64,000 nucleotides of DNA, taken from NCBI GenBank assembly GCA_964471915.1, contig CAYYID010000001.1:62001-126000 (forward strand). Direction: 5' to 3'. How positions within the stretch are numbered: the stretch's first letter is position 1; each line of letters begins with the position of its first letter. Source of the stretch: JAIEPW01 sp964471915. Its GTDB lineage: Bacteria; Acidobacteriota; Terriglobia; Bryobacterales; Bryobacteraceae. Below, piece after piece: positions 1 to 10,000 of the stretch. The translations under genes were made by a program, and so were the position numbers. The notes beneath the pieces were generated by a model, which searched no databases, was not told the DNA's origin, and saw nothing but the letters and a program-made list of their open reading frames with translations.

Positions 1-1698
1 TCCTCCGAGCGTGGGCGTCCCGTTTAACACCCCGGCAGCGGAGTCGAGCGTCAACCCCGGCGGAAGGCTGCCGCTCGCGACGGTGAACGAATAGGGCGGT
101 GTCCCGCCACGTCCGACGAACCTCGTTTGGTAGAAGCTGCCCGCGACGCCGTCCCCCGCAGCGGTCGTCTCGAAACCAAGCGGACCGAGGTTCAGTGCCA
201 GCGACTCCGGCGGGAGGTTGAATCGCGGCGTCGGATACTGAGCGTCCAGCTGGCTGACGGAAGCTCCGGACGCAAAGAACGGCGCCATGCCAACTGATAC
301 CCGCGGCGTCGTCAACGGATTTTCTCCCGCCGCGGCATTGCGGACCAGCGTCACGGGAACCACCAGGTTCTCGAGCGCAAAGGGATCCGTGTAGAGAATC
401 TCGTACACCGCGAGCACTGGATTCGGAGCGCCGGTCAGTTCCACCAGAGAAGTGGTATCGCGATCGGTTGCAACAGTCCCACCCGCCCCCGCGGGCGTGG
501 TTCCCGTAACGAGTTGGGCAATGCCCGAGGCTGCACCGGTGGCCGCGCGAACCAGTCGCAGAGAGCGTGGTACCTTCACCGAATAGCCATTCACTAAATT
601 CTCAAACCGCAGCGCAATCCGAGAACCCTGAGTGGCGAGACCCGACTGCGCAATATTCAACGAGGCGCTACCAGCGAAAGTACCACCGGCAACCGCGTTG
701 CCTGGTGCCGGTTGAAAGATCATCGGTGGATTGCCGTTCGGGTTTCCGCCCGGGGGCGTCCCGCGGCCGAGCGAGCTCAACGCTTCCTCGGACAGATAGA
801 TCGCGCCAGGAACGTTCTGGTCGAACAACGTAGCTATGTCGACGCCAAAATCGCCCCCGTTCGCAGCGCTTGCGGCGTTTCGATAGTAACTGGCGAAGTT
901 GCGTGGCTTGAAGCTGGAGGCGAATCCCTCCGGGACTCGCACAACGTTGCCGCCCACACCGTCGATGGTGTTATCCGACGAGTTTGTCGCGGGCGCCAAG
1001 AACCCCACGATCTGCTGCTGCTGATTGAAGAGGACCTGCAAGCCGGCGATGGAAATGCTGAAGGCGATCGCCTGGCCGGGCAAGGGAATCACAAAGCTGG
1101 CCGCCGAAGCGCGGATGTTCACGAACCGAAACGCCCGGGTGGTCGTCGTCCCGGGTGGATCTATCGGGACGCCCTTGAACAGAATCCCGTTGAATCCATT
1201 CGAGCGGCCTTGAAATACGTTCGGACGGCCTGTGCTCCAGATCCCCGCAGTCCCAGCCGTGCCATCGTAGCTCTCCCGTGGGTTCCCTGTGGACCGAATC
1301 CCGCATACACCGGGGTTCGTGCCGGTTGGGCCGTTGTTGCCCGCATCATCATCCGGCGCATTCGGAGAGCCGCAGTTCAGCAGCGGACGATTGGGCCACG
1401 CCGGCGAATTCGGCTCGTCCACGACCAGAAGTGCTTCGAGCATTCCCCCTGCAGTGAGCAGACGGCTACTCACCGGCCCATTCAGCGTAATGCTGATATC
1501 GTATTGAGGAATCATTCCGCCGTTCGGAGTTGGCGTCCCCCCTTGGCAGTTCGCGACAATGTCCCCGAGCAATTCCGAGAATCCAGAGGATCGCACGAAC
1601 GGCGGTGTCCCTGCGTTCAGAGTGCAGACCACCCCTTGGCCGAAAAGCGGCACTGCGCCGACAGAAAACATCACCGGCAAGAACAGCGAGAGACGCAT
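1..1698 (-). CDS. Secreted protein with putative Ig (He_PIG-like) domain, 3' end cut by window edge
   Basis: The frame is open from an ATG at 1698 to the window edge (566 codons, no stop), so the C-terminus is missing. I see a signal peptide (MRLSLFLPVMFSVGAVPLFGQ), then about 500 Gly/Asn/Thr-rich residues without a recognised fold. The last visible residues (GGTPPYSFTVASGSLPPGL) have the putative-Ig pattern common in large secreted acidobacterial proteins. The role is probably extracellular or cell-surface, but no enzyme motif is visible. Codon phase and composition fit a real gene; the opposite-strand frames here read as low-complexity Arg-rich shadows. Confidence 0.75.
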   Translation of the reverse strand, partial: MRLSLFLPVMFSVGAVPLFGQGVVCTLNAGTPPFVRSSGFSELLGDIVANCQGGTPTPNGGMIPQYDISITLNGPVSSRLLTAGGMLEALLVVDEPNSPAWPNRPLLNCGSPNAPDDDAGNNGPTGTNPGVCGIRSTGNPRESYDGTAGTAGIWSTGRPNVFQGRSNGFNGILFKGVPIDPPGTTTTRAFRFVNIRASAASFVIPLPGQAIAFSISIAGLQVLFNQQQQIVGFLAPATNSSDNTIDGVGGNVVRVPEGFASSFKPRNFASYYRNAASAANGGDFGVDIATLFDQNVPGAIYLSEEALSSLGRGTPPGGNPNGNPPMIFQPAPGNAVAGGTFAGSASLNIAQSGLATQGSRIALRFENLVNGYSVKVPRSLRLVRAATGAASGIAQLVTGTTPAGAGGTVATDRDTTSLVELTGAPNPVLAVYEILYTDPFALENLVVPVTLVRNAAAGENPLTTPRVSVGMAPFFASGASVSQLDAQYPTPRFNLPPESLALNLGPLGFETTAAGDGVAGSFYQTRFVGRGGTPPYSFTVASGSLPPGLTLDSAAGVLNGTPTLGG

Positions 1699-1891
1699 GA
1701 TATTTCCAACGCTATCGGACTCCCCGGCCGAAAGTCAATCAGGACCTCGACGCTCCTCGTGCCGATTTTTCGATGAAATAACCGTGGAGTTCGAGCACCG
1801 GCCAATCCACGAGATCCCTGAGCCGTTGTACGAAGCGGAAGAGCCCGCTCGCTGGCCCGCCTAACCGTGTACCGCCAGCCGTAGGTCCGCC

Positions 1892-3064
1892 TTACGGCAC
1901 CGCGAGGATCGCGCGCAGGATCATCGGCGCCATCTCTGCCCGTGTAACGGCGGCCGTGTCGCAGTATTGCGTCGCGTTGCAGCCGTTACGGATCCCGAGT
2001 TCCCGCACCTTCTGAATAAACCGGAAGAACGGATGGTTCGGCGGCACGTCGTTGAAGTACGGTGTCGTCGGATAGGTGAACGTCGTCAGATTATTCGCCT
2101 GCATCCACGACGCGATCATGAATACCGCCATCTGACCGTGGGTAATGCTCGCGTCCGGACAAAACAGCGGCGGATTCACCGAGCAACCCGCCGTAATCCC
2201 GAGGTCCCGGATCCGCTGCACGAACCGGAAGTAGATATTGGCCTCCGGCATGTCGTTGAAGTGCGGCGTTGGCGTGTAGACCAGCGTCGTGCCGAGCGCC
2301 TGGTTCAGCGCCGCGACCATGAATACCGACATCTGCGCCCGCGTCACCGGAGTCTCCGGACAATACAGCAGGGGATTCGCGGAACATCCCGCCGTGATCC
2401 CGCTGGCGTAGAACAGGGAGATGTAGTCGAAGTCCGCCGCCACCGCGGGCACATCGCCGAATACCGCCGTGGGGAAGCCCGCCTGCAGGATCTTCACCGC
2501 GCGCCCGCCCGAGGTGATCGTCGCGGTGCGCGCCAGGCCGTTGTTCGCCGCTAGGGACCCCGGAAACGACCCCGGCCCGGACCCCGCGGGCGAGTTCAGC
2601 GTCATCCAGCTCCCGGCGTTCGTCGATGCCGTCCAGTTGCATCCCGCCAGCGCCGCAACCGTAACCGTGAAGGGGTTCGCCAGATGCGAGAACTTCCGCG
2701 CGCTGGGCAACAGCTCGCTCGGACACCCTGCCAGCGTCGTGAACGAGTAGACCGGCGACGAAATCAGGCCCCCCGGCGGTTGCGTCTGCACCTTCCAGTA
2801 GTACGTGGTGGCCGGCAACAGCGCCGGCGAGTCCAGAAACGTCGCGCTGGTCACCGCGGCGAACGGCGGATCGGGCGTCGTCCCCAAGAACACGAAGTAC
2901 GGGCTCGCTCCGGCGCTGGTCCATTCGAATCGCGGCCGCGTCGACTGATTCGTCGCGCCGTCCGAGGGTGAGTACAGCTTCAGCGCCGCGCCCGCTTGTC
3001 CGCGGACGGGATGCGCGTGGATTGCCAGCAGTACGAAAGCCGAAGTGACTACAGAGGGGCGCAT
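1892..3064 (-). CDS. Secreted S-layer-homology-like protein with FnIII-like and BACON-like domains
   Basis: 390 aa. A signal peptide covers residues 1-22 (cleavage near VRGQA). Residues about 28-112 look fibronectin-III-like and contain the TYYWKVQ strand. Residues about 114-197 resemble a BACON-type Ig domain (GCNWTAS, SWMTLNS). Three SLH-like repeats of about 50 residues follow, at about 202-258, 268-320 and 333-388, each with F-x-D-(V/M)-P, a GIT/RxGC turn and a TxxxM helix. Each repeat carries Cys pairs (GCSANPLLYC and similar), unlike classical SLH. It is probably a surface protein. The gene stands alone, with a 225-bp gap upstream before the next small ORF. Confidence 0.8.
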   Translation of the reverse strand: MRPSVVTSAFVLLAIHAHPVRGQAGAALKLYSPSDGATNQSTRPRFEWTSAGASPYFVFLGTTPDPPFAAVTSATFLDSPALLPATTYYWKVQTQPPGGLISSPVYSFTTLAGCPSELLPSARKFSHLANPFTVTVAALAGCNWTASTNAGSWMTLNSPAGSGPGSFPGSLAANNGLARTATITSGGRAVKILQAGFPTAVFGDVPAVAADFDYISLFYASGITAGCSANPLLYCPETPVTRAQMSVFMVAALNQALGTTLVYTPTPHFNDMPEANIYFRFVQRIRDLGITAGCSVNPPLFCPDASITHGQMAVFMIASWMQANNLTTFTYPTTPYFNDVPPNHPFFRFIQKVRELGIRNGCNATQYCDTAAVTRAEMAPMILRAILAVP

Positions 3065-3289
3065 AGTGCAGCCCGACGATAGCCGGAGCAGTACGTACTA
3101 GTCAACGCTCTAAGTCGATTAACACCAGCGACTAAGCGAAATACCCTAGGCTCCAGGACCGATACGGCTCCACGCGCAGCCACGCATTCGGCCATCAGGC
3201 TGCGGAAAGGTATGCGACCGGCCCGCGCGGCGTGCGCAAGCTCGCCCCGTCAACTCCGCGGACCCGCTCCCGGCGAGTCAGCAGTTCCG

Positions 3290-3361
3290 TCAACCGCCGC
3301 CGAAGCGGCTGGCGAACAGCACCGCCGCCACGATCAGCAGGATCCCGATTACCTGTAACAT
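3290..3361 (-). CDS. Possible 23-aa single-span membrane peptide
   Basis: The ORF reads MLQVIGILLIVAAVLFASRF followed by three glycines, so it is almost entirely one hydrophobic helix. A GGAGG motif lies four bases before the ATG, which is the main reason to take it seriously. It sits divergently 62 bp upstream of guaB. Function is unknown, and a chance ORF remains possible. Confidence 0.4.
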   Translation of the reverse strand: MLQVIGILLIVAAVLFASRFGGG

Positions 3362-3423
3362 TCCACCTCCATCTTATCCCGGCTGGGACCGGGTGGTTCC
3401 GGTTAGAATGAAAGCACCCCGCA

Positions 3424-4884
3424 ATGCTGCCAGAAAAAATCCAGGAAGGGCTCACTTTCGACGACGTTCTGCTGAAGCCGGCGCGCAGCGCCGTGCTGCC
3501 CGCCGACGCCGACACCCGGACGTACCTGACGCGCAAAATCGCCCTAAACATCCCCATCGCGAGCGCGGCCATGGATACCGTCACCGAGTCCCACCTCGCC
3601 ATCGCGCTGGCGCAGCAGGGCGGCATGGGGATCATCCACCGCAACATGTCCATCGAGCGCCAGGCCGAGGAAGTGGACCGGGTGAAGCGCTCCGAGAGCG
3701 GCATGATCGTGGACCCGGTGACCGTGGGACCGAACCAGCTCATCTCCGACGCGCTCGACGTCATGAAGCGCTACCGCATCTCCGGCGTCCCGGTGACCGA
3801 GAACGGCGGCAAGCTGGTGGGCATCCTCACCAACCGCGACCTGCGGTTCGAGACCAACTTCCTGCAGCCGGTTTCCGCGGTGATGACCAAGTCGAACCTC
3901 ATCACCGTCCCCGTCGGCACCACGCTCGAGGAAGCCGAAGCCATTCTCCACAAGCACCGCGTGGAGAAGCTCCTCGTCGTCGACGACACGTTCCACCTCA
4001 AGGGCCTCATCACCGTCAAGGACATCCAGAAGAAGCTGAAGTACCCGAACGCCTGCAAGGACTCGCAGGGCCGCCTGCGCGTCGGCGCGGCGCTGGGCAC
4101 CGTCGGCGACTTCATGGAGCGGGCCGCGGAGCTGGTAAAGCGCAAAGTGGACGTGCTCGCCATCGACTCCGCGCACGGGCACTCCGAACGCGTCCTGGAC
4201 GCCGTGGTGCAGGTGAAGCGCTCCTTCCCCGACGTGGAGCTGATCGCCGGCAACGTCGCCACCTACGACGGCGCGCGGGACCTGATCGAGCTGGGCGTCG
4301 ACGGCGTGAAGGTCGGCATCGGACCCGGCTCGATTTGCACCACGCGCGTCGTGTCCGGAGCGGGCGTGCCGCAGATCACCGCGATCGCCGAGTGCTCGCG
4401 CGCCGCGAAGAACGCCGGCGTGCCCATCATCGCCGACGGCGGCATCAAGTTCTCCGGCGACGTGACGAAAGCCATCGCGGCGGGCGCGGATTGCGTGATG
4501 ATCGGCAGCCTGTTCGCCGGCGTCGAGGAGTCCCCCGGCGAGACGATCCTGTACCAGGGCCGCACGTTCAAGAGCTACCGCGGCATGGGGTCCATCGGCG
4601 CGATGTCCGGCGGGTCTTCGGCGGACCGCTACGCGCAGGAAGGTTCGGGCAAGCTGGTGCCCGAAGGGATCGAAGGCCGCGTGCCCTACAAGGGCATGCT
4701 GTCGGATCTCGTGTTCCAGCTCGTCGGCGGCTTGCGCGCCGGCATGGGCTACTGCGGCTGCGGCACCATCCGCGAACTGCACGAGCGCTCGCAGTTCCTG
4801 CGCGTCAGCGCGGCGGGCCTGCGCGAGTCGCACGTCCACGACGTGATCATCACCAAGGAAGCTCCGAACTACCGGCTGGAGTAG
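3424..4884 (+). CDS. guaB: IMP dehydrogenase
   Basis: 486 aa, the usual family length. It oxidises IMP to XMP with NAD+, the committed step of GMP synthesis, in the cytosol. The TIM barrel is interrupted by a CBS pair at about residues 95-205 (ISGVPVTENGGKLVGILTNRD, split over the two strands). The catalytic Cys305 lies in GPGSICTTR, and the flap region contains the GSSADRY segment. The start is the ATG at 3424. A TAGAAT hexamer (3404-3409) ends 14 nt before it and no clear Shine-Dalgarno is present, so the 5' leader is probably very short. It is monocistronic: the next gene converges on it with no gap. Confidence 0.97.
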   Translation: MLPEKIQEGLTFDDVLLKPARSAVLPADADTRTYLTRKIALNIPIASAAMDTVTESHLAIALAQQGGMGIIHRNMSIERQAEEVDRVKRSESGMIVDPVTVGPNQLISDALDVMKRYRISGVPVTENGGKLVGILTNRDLRFETNFLQPVSAVMTKSNLITVPVGTTLEEAEAILHKHRVEKLLVVDDTFHLKGLITVKDIQKKLKYPNACKDSQGRLRVGAALGTVGDFMERAAELVKRKVDVLAIDSAHGHSERVLDAVVQVKRSFPDVELIAGNVATYDGARDLIELGVDGVKVGIGPGSICTTRVVSGAGVPQITAIAECSRAAKNAGVPIIADGGIKFSGDVTKAIAAGADCVMIGSLFAGVEESPGETILYQGRTFKSYRGMGSIGAMSGGSSADRYAQEGSGKLVPEGIEGRVPYKGMLSDLVFQLVGGLRAGMGYCGCGTIRELHERSQFLRVSAAGLRESHVHDVIITKEAPNYRLE

Positions 4885-6996
4885 TTACTTCCCGCCCAAC
4901 CGCACCGTGAGTCCCGCGATCACCGTGCGCCCGTAGCCGGGCGTGCCGTGGATCCGGGACCTCGGGTCCTGCCCCGCCAGGCGCGATTCGAAGTAGTTCT
5001 GCGTTTCGAAGTAGCGCCGGTCCAGCAGGTTGTCCACCGCCACCTGGAACTCGACGCCCCGCGCCAGGCGGCGGCTCACCCCGAGATCGAACACCGTGTT
5101 GCCCGTCGCCCGGATCGAGGGATCGAAACCGTCGAGGCGATAGCCGTTGCTCGCGCGCAGCCGCAGGGATCCGCTCCAGCCCGACCACGCCGTCACCGTC
5201 GCGCCGGCGCTGGCCGTGAAGCGCGGCGCGTTCGTGACATACTCGCGCGGCGACGTCCCGCGGAAGTACGCATTGGCCACCTTGGTCAGCCCGCCGTTCA
5301 GCGCCACGCGGCGCGTCACCTGCAATGAGCCCTTCGCTTCGAAACCGTGCGAGCGGCTGGGTCCGCGAAACTCGAACGTGCCGTCGTCCGGAATGTAGAC
5401 CTGCTCGTGCGAGCGCCGGATCAGAAAGAAGCTCTCGGTCAGGGACAGGCGCCCGAAGTTGTGGGAGGCGCCGGCCTGGAGGAAGTCCGTGGTGGCGATG
5501 CGCTCGCCTGCGGGATGCTGCACCACTACGCGAGCATCCGAGGTCGAGATGCCGCGGCCGTAGTTCAAATGCAGCACGGCGGGCAGGCGGTGGAGCGGCG
5601 TAAACGCGACGCTCGCCTTCGGCTGCCAGCGTCCCGCGGACTCGACGCCCCCCGCCGCGGGATCTACGCGGTCGTTGACGCGGAAGCGGAACTGGTCGTA
5701 GCGCAGCCCGCCGCCGAGGATCAGCCGTCCGCCCAGCAGGCTCAGGTTCTCCTGCACGAAACCCGCGCCGTTGTTGACGCGCACGTTGGCCCGGGAGGTT
5801 AGGCCGCTGGGAACGCGGCCCTCCCGCGGATAGAGTCCGACGTGGATCTGGTTGTCGTGGTAGTTCGCGCCCGCGGCCAGATAGCCCTGCGCGCCGAACA
5901 GCTTGTGTGGCCGCAGGTACTGGACGTTCGCGCCCTGCTGCAGCCGCGAATCGTGCTGCTGGATCGCGTCGCCGTGTACCGGGTCGTTGAGGAAATAGGT
6001 GAAGTTCGAGAACAGGTCGAACAGGCTGCGCCCCACGAACCCGTCGATCTTCAGGACCGCGCCGTGCCGGCCTTCCTGCCGGAAGTACAAGCCCGCGGTG
6101 CCGTTCCAGGCCTTCACCCCGTGCGTCGGGTCGACGAACCCGAAGCGGTCCAGGCGGCCGGCGGCCACCTCGTCCAGCGGGATCTGCCCGGAGGAGTTCG
6201 ACTCGTTGCGCCCGTAGTTGTACTTGAAGCCGTATTTGCGCTCGCCGCGCCGCGTCGTGAGGTTGCCGGTGAGATTGTCGCGCCGGTACCCGAGCGGCGC
6301 CAGGAACGGCCCGTTCGAAAAGGACCCCTCGTAGCCGAACACCGCATCCGTGTCCCTCCACTGCGGACTGTAGCCGAGAAAGCCGCGGTACGTATCGAAC
6401 GATCCACCCTGCAGCCGCAGCGTCAGCACGTCCGGCAGCGACTCCCGCAGCACGATGTGCACCACGCCGAGCCCGCTGAAGTCTCCGTACTCGGCCGAGA
6501 ACGGCCCGTTGATCAGGTTCACTTCCTCGACCAGCTCCGGCGTCAGGCTCTTGAGGTTGCCGAGGTAGCCCTGCCCGTGACCCTGCGTCGGCTGGTTCTG
6601 CTGGACGCCGTCCACCAGAATCTTGAGCCCGCCGGAAACGCCGCCGTGGTCGAGGTTGAAGCCGAAGCGGCGGATCTCCAGGCTCTTGCCGCCGCCTTCG
6701 TGCTGCCCGGCGTTGATGCCGCCGTCCAGCAACTGCAGCACCTGGTCGTCGCGCGAGAACAGCGTGCGCGTGAAGGTCTCGGAATTGCGGCGGTCCAGCG
6801 ACGGCTCTACCGCCGTGCCGCGAACCACAATGCTCTCGTGCAGCTTGGGCAGTTTCGGGCTTTCGGCGGGCGGCGTCTGCGCCGCGCCGGCGAGAGCGAA
6901 CAGGAGGTAAAGAGCGGTTGGGGCTCCGGTCACGTGAGGGAGTACGCGAACCGGGGTCCGCCGGATTCGACGGCGCGCCGGAACCCTATCGCTCAA
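4885..6996 (-). CDS. TonB-dependent outer-membrane receptor
   Basis: 703 aa. A basic N-terminus and hydrophobic stretch (LYLLFALAGAAQ, about residues 28-40) form the signal peptide. A plug domain covers about 50-165 (ESIVVRG, then VNLINGPFSAEYGDFSGLG) and the rest is a 22-strand-type barrel ending in VIAGLTVRLGGK. It has no carboxypeptidase-like regulatory domain, so it is a compact receptor unlike the oversized acidobacterial Oar-like ones. The ligand is unknown. The longest frame starts with TTG at 6996; an internal GTG start just before the signal sequence is possible. The stop directly abuts the guaB stop (convergent). Confidence 0.9.
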   Translation of the reverse strand: MSDRVPARRRIRRTPVRVLPHVTGAPTALYLLFALAGAAQTPPAESPKLPKLHESIVVRGTAVEPSLDRRNSETFTRTLFSRDDQVLQLLDGGINAGQHEGGGKSLEIRRFGFNLDHGGVSGGLKILVDGVQQNQPTQGHGQGYLGNLKSLTPELVEEVNLINGPFSAEYGDFSGLGVVHIVLRESLPDVLTLRLQGGSFDTYRGFLGYSPQWRDTDAVFGYEGSFSNGPFLAPLGYRRDNLTGNLTTRRGERKYGFKYNYGRNESNSSGQIPLDEVAAGRLDRFGFVDPTHGVKAWNGTAGLYFRQEGRHGAVLKIDGFVGRSLFDLFSNFTYFLNDPVHGDAIQQHDSRLQQGANVQYLRPHKLFGAQGYLAAGANYHDNQIHVGLYPREGRVPSGLTSRANVRVNNGAGFVQENLSLLGGRLILGGGLRYDQFRFRVNDRVDPAAGGVESAGRWQPKASVAFTPLHRLPAVLHLNYGRGISTSDARVVVQHPAGERIATTDFLQAGASHNFGRLSLTESFFLIRRSHEQVYIPDDGTFEFRGPSRSHGFEAKGSLQVTRRVALNGGLTKVANAYFRGTSPREYVTNAPRFTASAGATVTAWSGWSGSLRLRASNGYRLDGFDPSIRATGNTVFDLGVSRRLARGVEFQVAVDNLLDRRYFETQNYFESRLAGQDPRSRIHGTPGYGRTVIAGLTVRLGGK

Positions 6997-7040
6997 GAAA
7001 ACGGCGTTTCATGAGCGATAGAACTGCGCTCTATCGCTCA
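6986..7040. repeat. Triple 10-bp motif TGAGCGATAG around the receptor start
   Basis: The decamer occurs at 6986-6995 (minus), 7012-7021 (plus) and 7031-7040 (minus). The last two form a perfect 10-bp stem with a 9-nt loop. The set fills the 60 bp between the amidohydrolase stop and the receptor start, and the first copy overlaps the TTG start. It could be an operator, an RNA hairpin that blocks translation, or a processing/termination site between the two genes. Confidence 0.6.
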
Positions 7041-7056
7041 CCGGACGGCAACCTCT

Positions 7057-10000
7057 CTACGGCTTCCCTTCCTGCCACCACGCCGCCGGCAGCGCCTTCT
7101 CGGCCGGCCACATCTGCTTGAGCGTTTCGCCCTCGAACAGCTCGCCGTTCTTCATCACCCAGCGCACGGTGTTGGTGTTTTTGATGTCGAACAGCGGATC
7201 CTTATCGAGCACGATCAGATCCGCCAGCTTGCCCGCCTCGAGGGACCCCAGGTCCTGCCCGAAACCGATCGCCTGCGCGCCGTTCAGCGTCGCCACGCGC
7301 AACACGTCCAGCGGCTTCATGCCGCCTGCCGCCAGACCCCACATCTCCCAGTGGCACTGCAGGCCTTGCAGCTCGCCGTGCCCGCCGAGCCCGATCTTTC
7401 CGCCCGCCTGCAGGATCCGGTTCGCGCCCTCCGCGATCCCCGGAAAGACGTACTCCGCGGGACGCGTCCACGGAATCCGTGCCAGCTTCCCGTAGAGCAC
7501 TTCCTGGGGCGTGAAGCGCCGCAGCTTCGCATCCTCGTAGACCTTCGGGTCCGCGAAGAAGTGATACTCGCCCTGCGGTCCGCCGTAGGAAACCAGCAGC
7601 GTCGGCGTATAGGTGATCTTCGTCTGCGCGAACAGCTCGGCCACGTCCTTATAGACGGGCCAGATGGGCAGGGAATGCTCGTTGCCGGCGAAGCCGTCGA
7701 TGGCGTGCGTCAGGTTCAGCTTGAAGTCCGCCGCGCCTTCCGTGGTCGGCATGATGCCGAGTTCCTTCGCGGCCTGCACTACCCATTGCCGCTGCTGCCG
7801 GTTGCCAACGACATAGGACTTGATGGTGTGCGTGCGGTAGTGCTTCGCGTAGCGCTCCACGGTGGCTTTGGCGTCCTCGTAGTTCTGGAAGTCGGTGTCG
7901 CCGAAGATGCCGGGTCCCGTCGAGTACGCCCGCGGTCCGATCATCTCTCCGATTTCGACCAGGTCCTCGTAGGCGAACTGATCGTTCGTGTTCGTCTGCG
8001 GATCCCGGCCCGTGGTGACGCCATAGGCGAGGTTCGCCCAGTAGGTGTAGTCCTCGGTGTCGAGCACCGAATGCCGCACCTCCCAGTGGGCGTGGATGTC
8101 GACCAGCCCGGGAATGACGGTCTTGCCCTTCACATCCATGATCTTCGCGCCGGCCGGGATCGCGACCTTCCCGCGCGCCCCGATGGCCGCAATGCGGTTG
8201 CCGGTGACGACGATATCGGAGTCGGCGAGGATCTGGTCGCCGTTCATGGTGATGGCCTTCGCGCCGCGCAGCACCACGGTCCCCGTGGGCGCCGCCCGCG
8301 GGCGCGTCACGGCGATCTCGATCTCGTCGCCTTCGAACTTCTTCGGCGGCGCGGGCTTCGCGGGCTCCGGTTTTGCGGCTTCGGGCTTCGCCGGATCCGG
8401 GCGCGGCGCTTCAAACGAGATCTTCGCCACTTCCTGCCGGTAGAACGTGGACCCCACCGTCCAGGAGATCGTCTTGCCGCCGTCGCCCCACGCGAAGCTG
8501 TCGAGACCCACCGTCGTCAGCTTCTTCGACGGCACCGGCGAGCTGCTGACGTTGATGGACGGCGTATCGCCGCCGGTCCTGGGCAGGCGCATCAGATAGA
8601 GCTGGTTCGTCACGCGCGCCAGCAGATGTTTGCCGTCCGGGCTGATGCGGACATCGGTCGCCGGAGCGGGCTGCGGACCGCGGCTGCGGCCCGTCACCCT
8701 TACGACGGTCTTGCGATCCGAGCCGTCAAAGCGCATCGAGAACAGCCCATCCGCGCCGGAGTAAGCATAGACGCGATCCGGCTCCGGGCCAAAGTGCGGA
8801 CGCCCGGCGAAGCGCGACGGCGAGATCATCGTCACGTCGCCGCCGTTCGCGGGCAGCCACACGATGTCCAGCCCGGGTTGCGGACCCATGAAGTCCGACG
8901 GGTGGTTCACGCGCGTCTGGCGCGAGGTGCGCAGCGCAAGGATGCGCTGGCCGTCGGGGGACCACACCGGGTCACGGTAGAACGCGGCCTCGCGCGTAAG
9001 CTGCACCGCAGCGCCGGCGCCATCCGCGGGCCGCTTCCAGATGTGGCCGCCCGCATTGGTCCAGGTGACATAGGCGATCCACGCTCCGTCAGGCGACCAG
9101 GACGGCTGATACTCGCGCACGCGCGCGCCCTGCGACAGCTTGCGCGGCGTGCCAGCCGGCAGATCCATTACGTACATCTCCGTGAGCGCCGAAAACGCCA
9201 GCCGTTTGCCGTCCGGCGACGGCATCGCGCCCTGGGAGAGCTTCGCCCGCACCGGACCCTGATCCACCTTAATGGGGAAATCGAGCGATGGCCCAATGTC
9301 GAGCGAGACCTTCGCCGAAAACGGAATCACCGTGTCGCCGCCGCTCGCCAGGTCGAGTTTGTGGATCTTGCCGCCATACGACACGATCACCGCCGTCCCG
9401 TCAGGGGTGAACGCGTAGCCCGGCAGCAGGTCGCGCGTCGCCGCGGATTCCTGGTCGTCGCGGTTGACCGGGTACTTCAGCCAGCGCTCCTCGGACGTGG
9501 CGAGGTTCCGCAGCCGCAGCCCGGTCTTCGCGTCCCAACGCGTGCCGAAGACCAGCCACTTCCCGTCCGGCGATACCGCCGGGCGGAACGCGTTGCCCGC
9601 GGCGAAGGTGATGGGATCCTCGTCGCCGGTCTGCCGGTCCCGCCGTACGATCTGCGTGTTTCCCAGGCCGCGGCCGCCGCCCGCCCGGTTCGCGAAGTAG
9701 AAGTACTTGCCATCCTTGGTCGCCACCGGACCCCAGTGGTTCGCGCGCGGCGGTCCGCCGGGAACCGGAGGTCCGGCGGCGGCCGGTCCGGGCGCCGCGC
9801 CGCCCTTCGAAACCCGCAGGCCGCTGCCGCCCGCCAGGAAGTACAGCCACAGTTCCAGGCCCTGCGATTCGGGCGTCCCGCGCGAGACGATGACGCTCTC
9901 GGCGTCAGCCCAGTAGGGCGAGAAAATGCGCGCCTGCCGGTCTCGCGTAAGCTGCTTGAGGTTCGTGCCGTCGGCGTCGGCCACCCAGAGGTTATCCGCG

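Noticed and set aside
3092..3101. 10-bp palindrome AGTACGTACT near the SLH gene start
   Set aside because: A single short palindrome with no second copy or adjacent regulator is expected by chance.
6986..7015. Short ORF from the ATG at 7013 (8 codons, basic) as a leader peptide of the receptor
   Set aside because: It overlaps the hairpin and start in another frame, and nothing supports translation.
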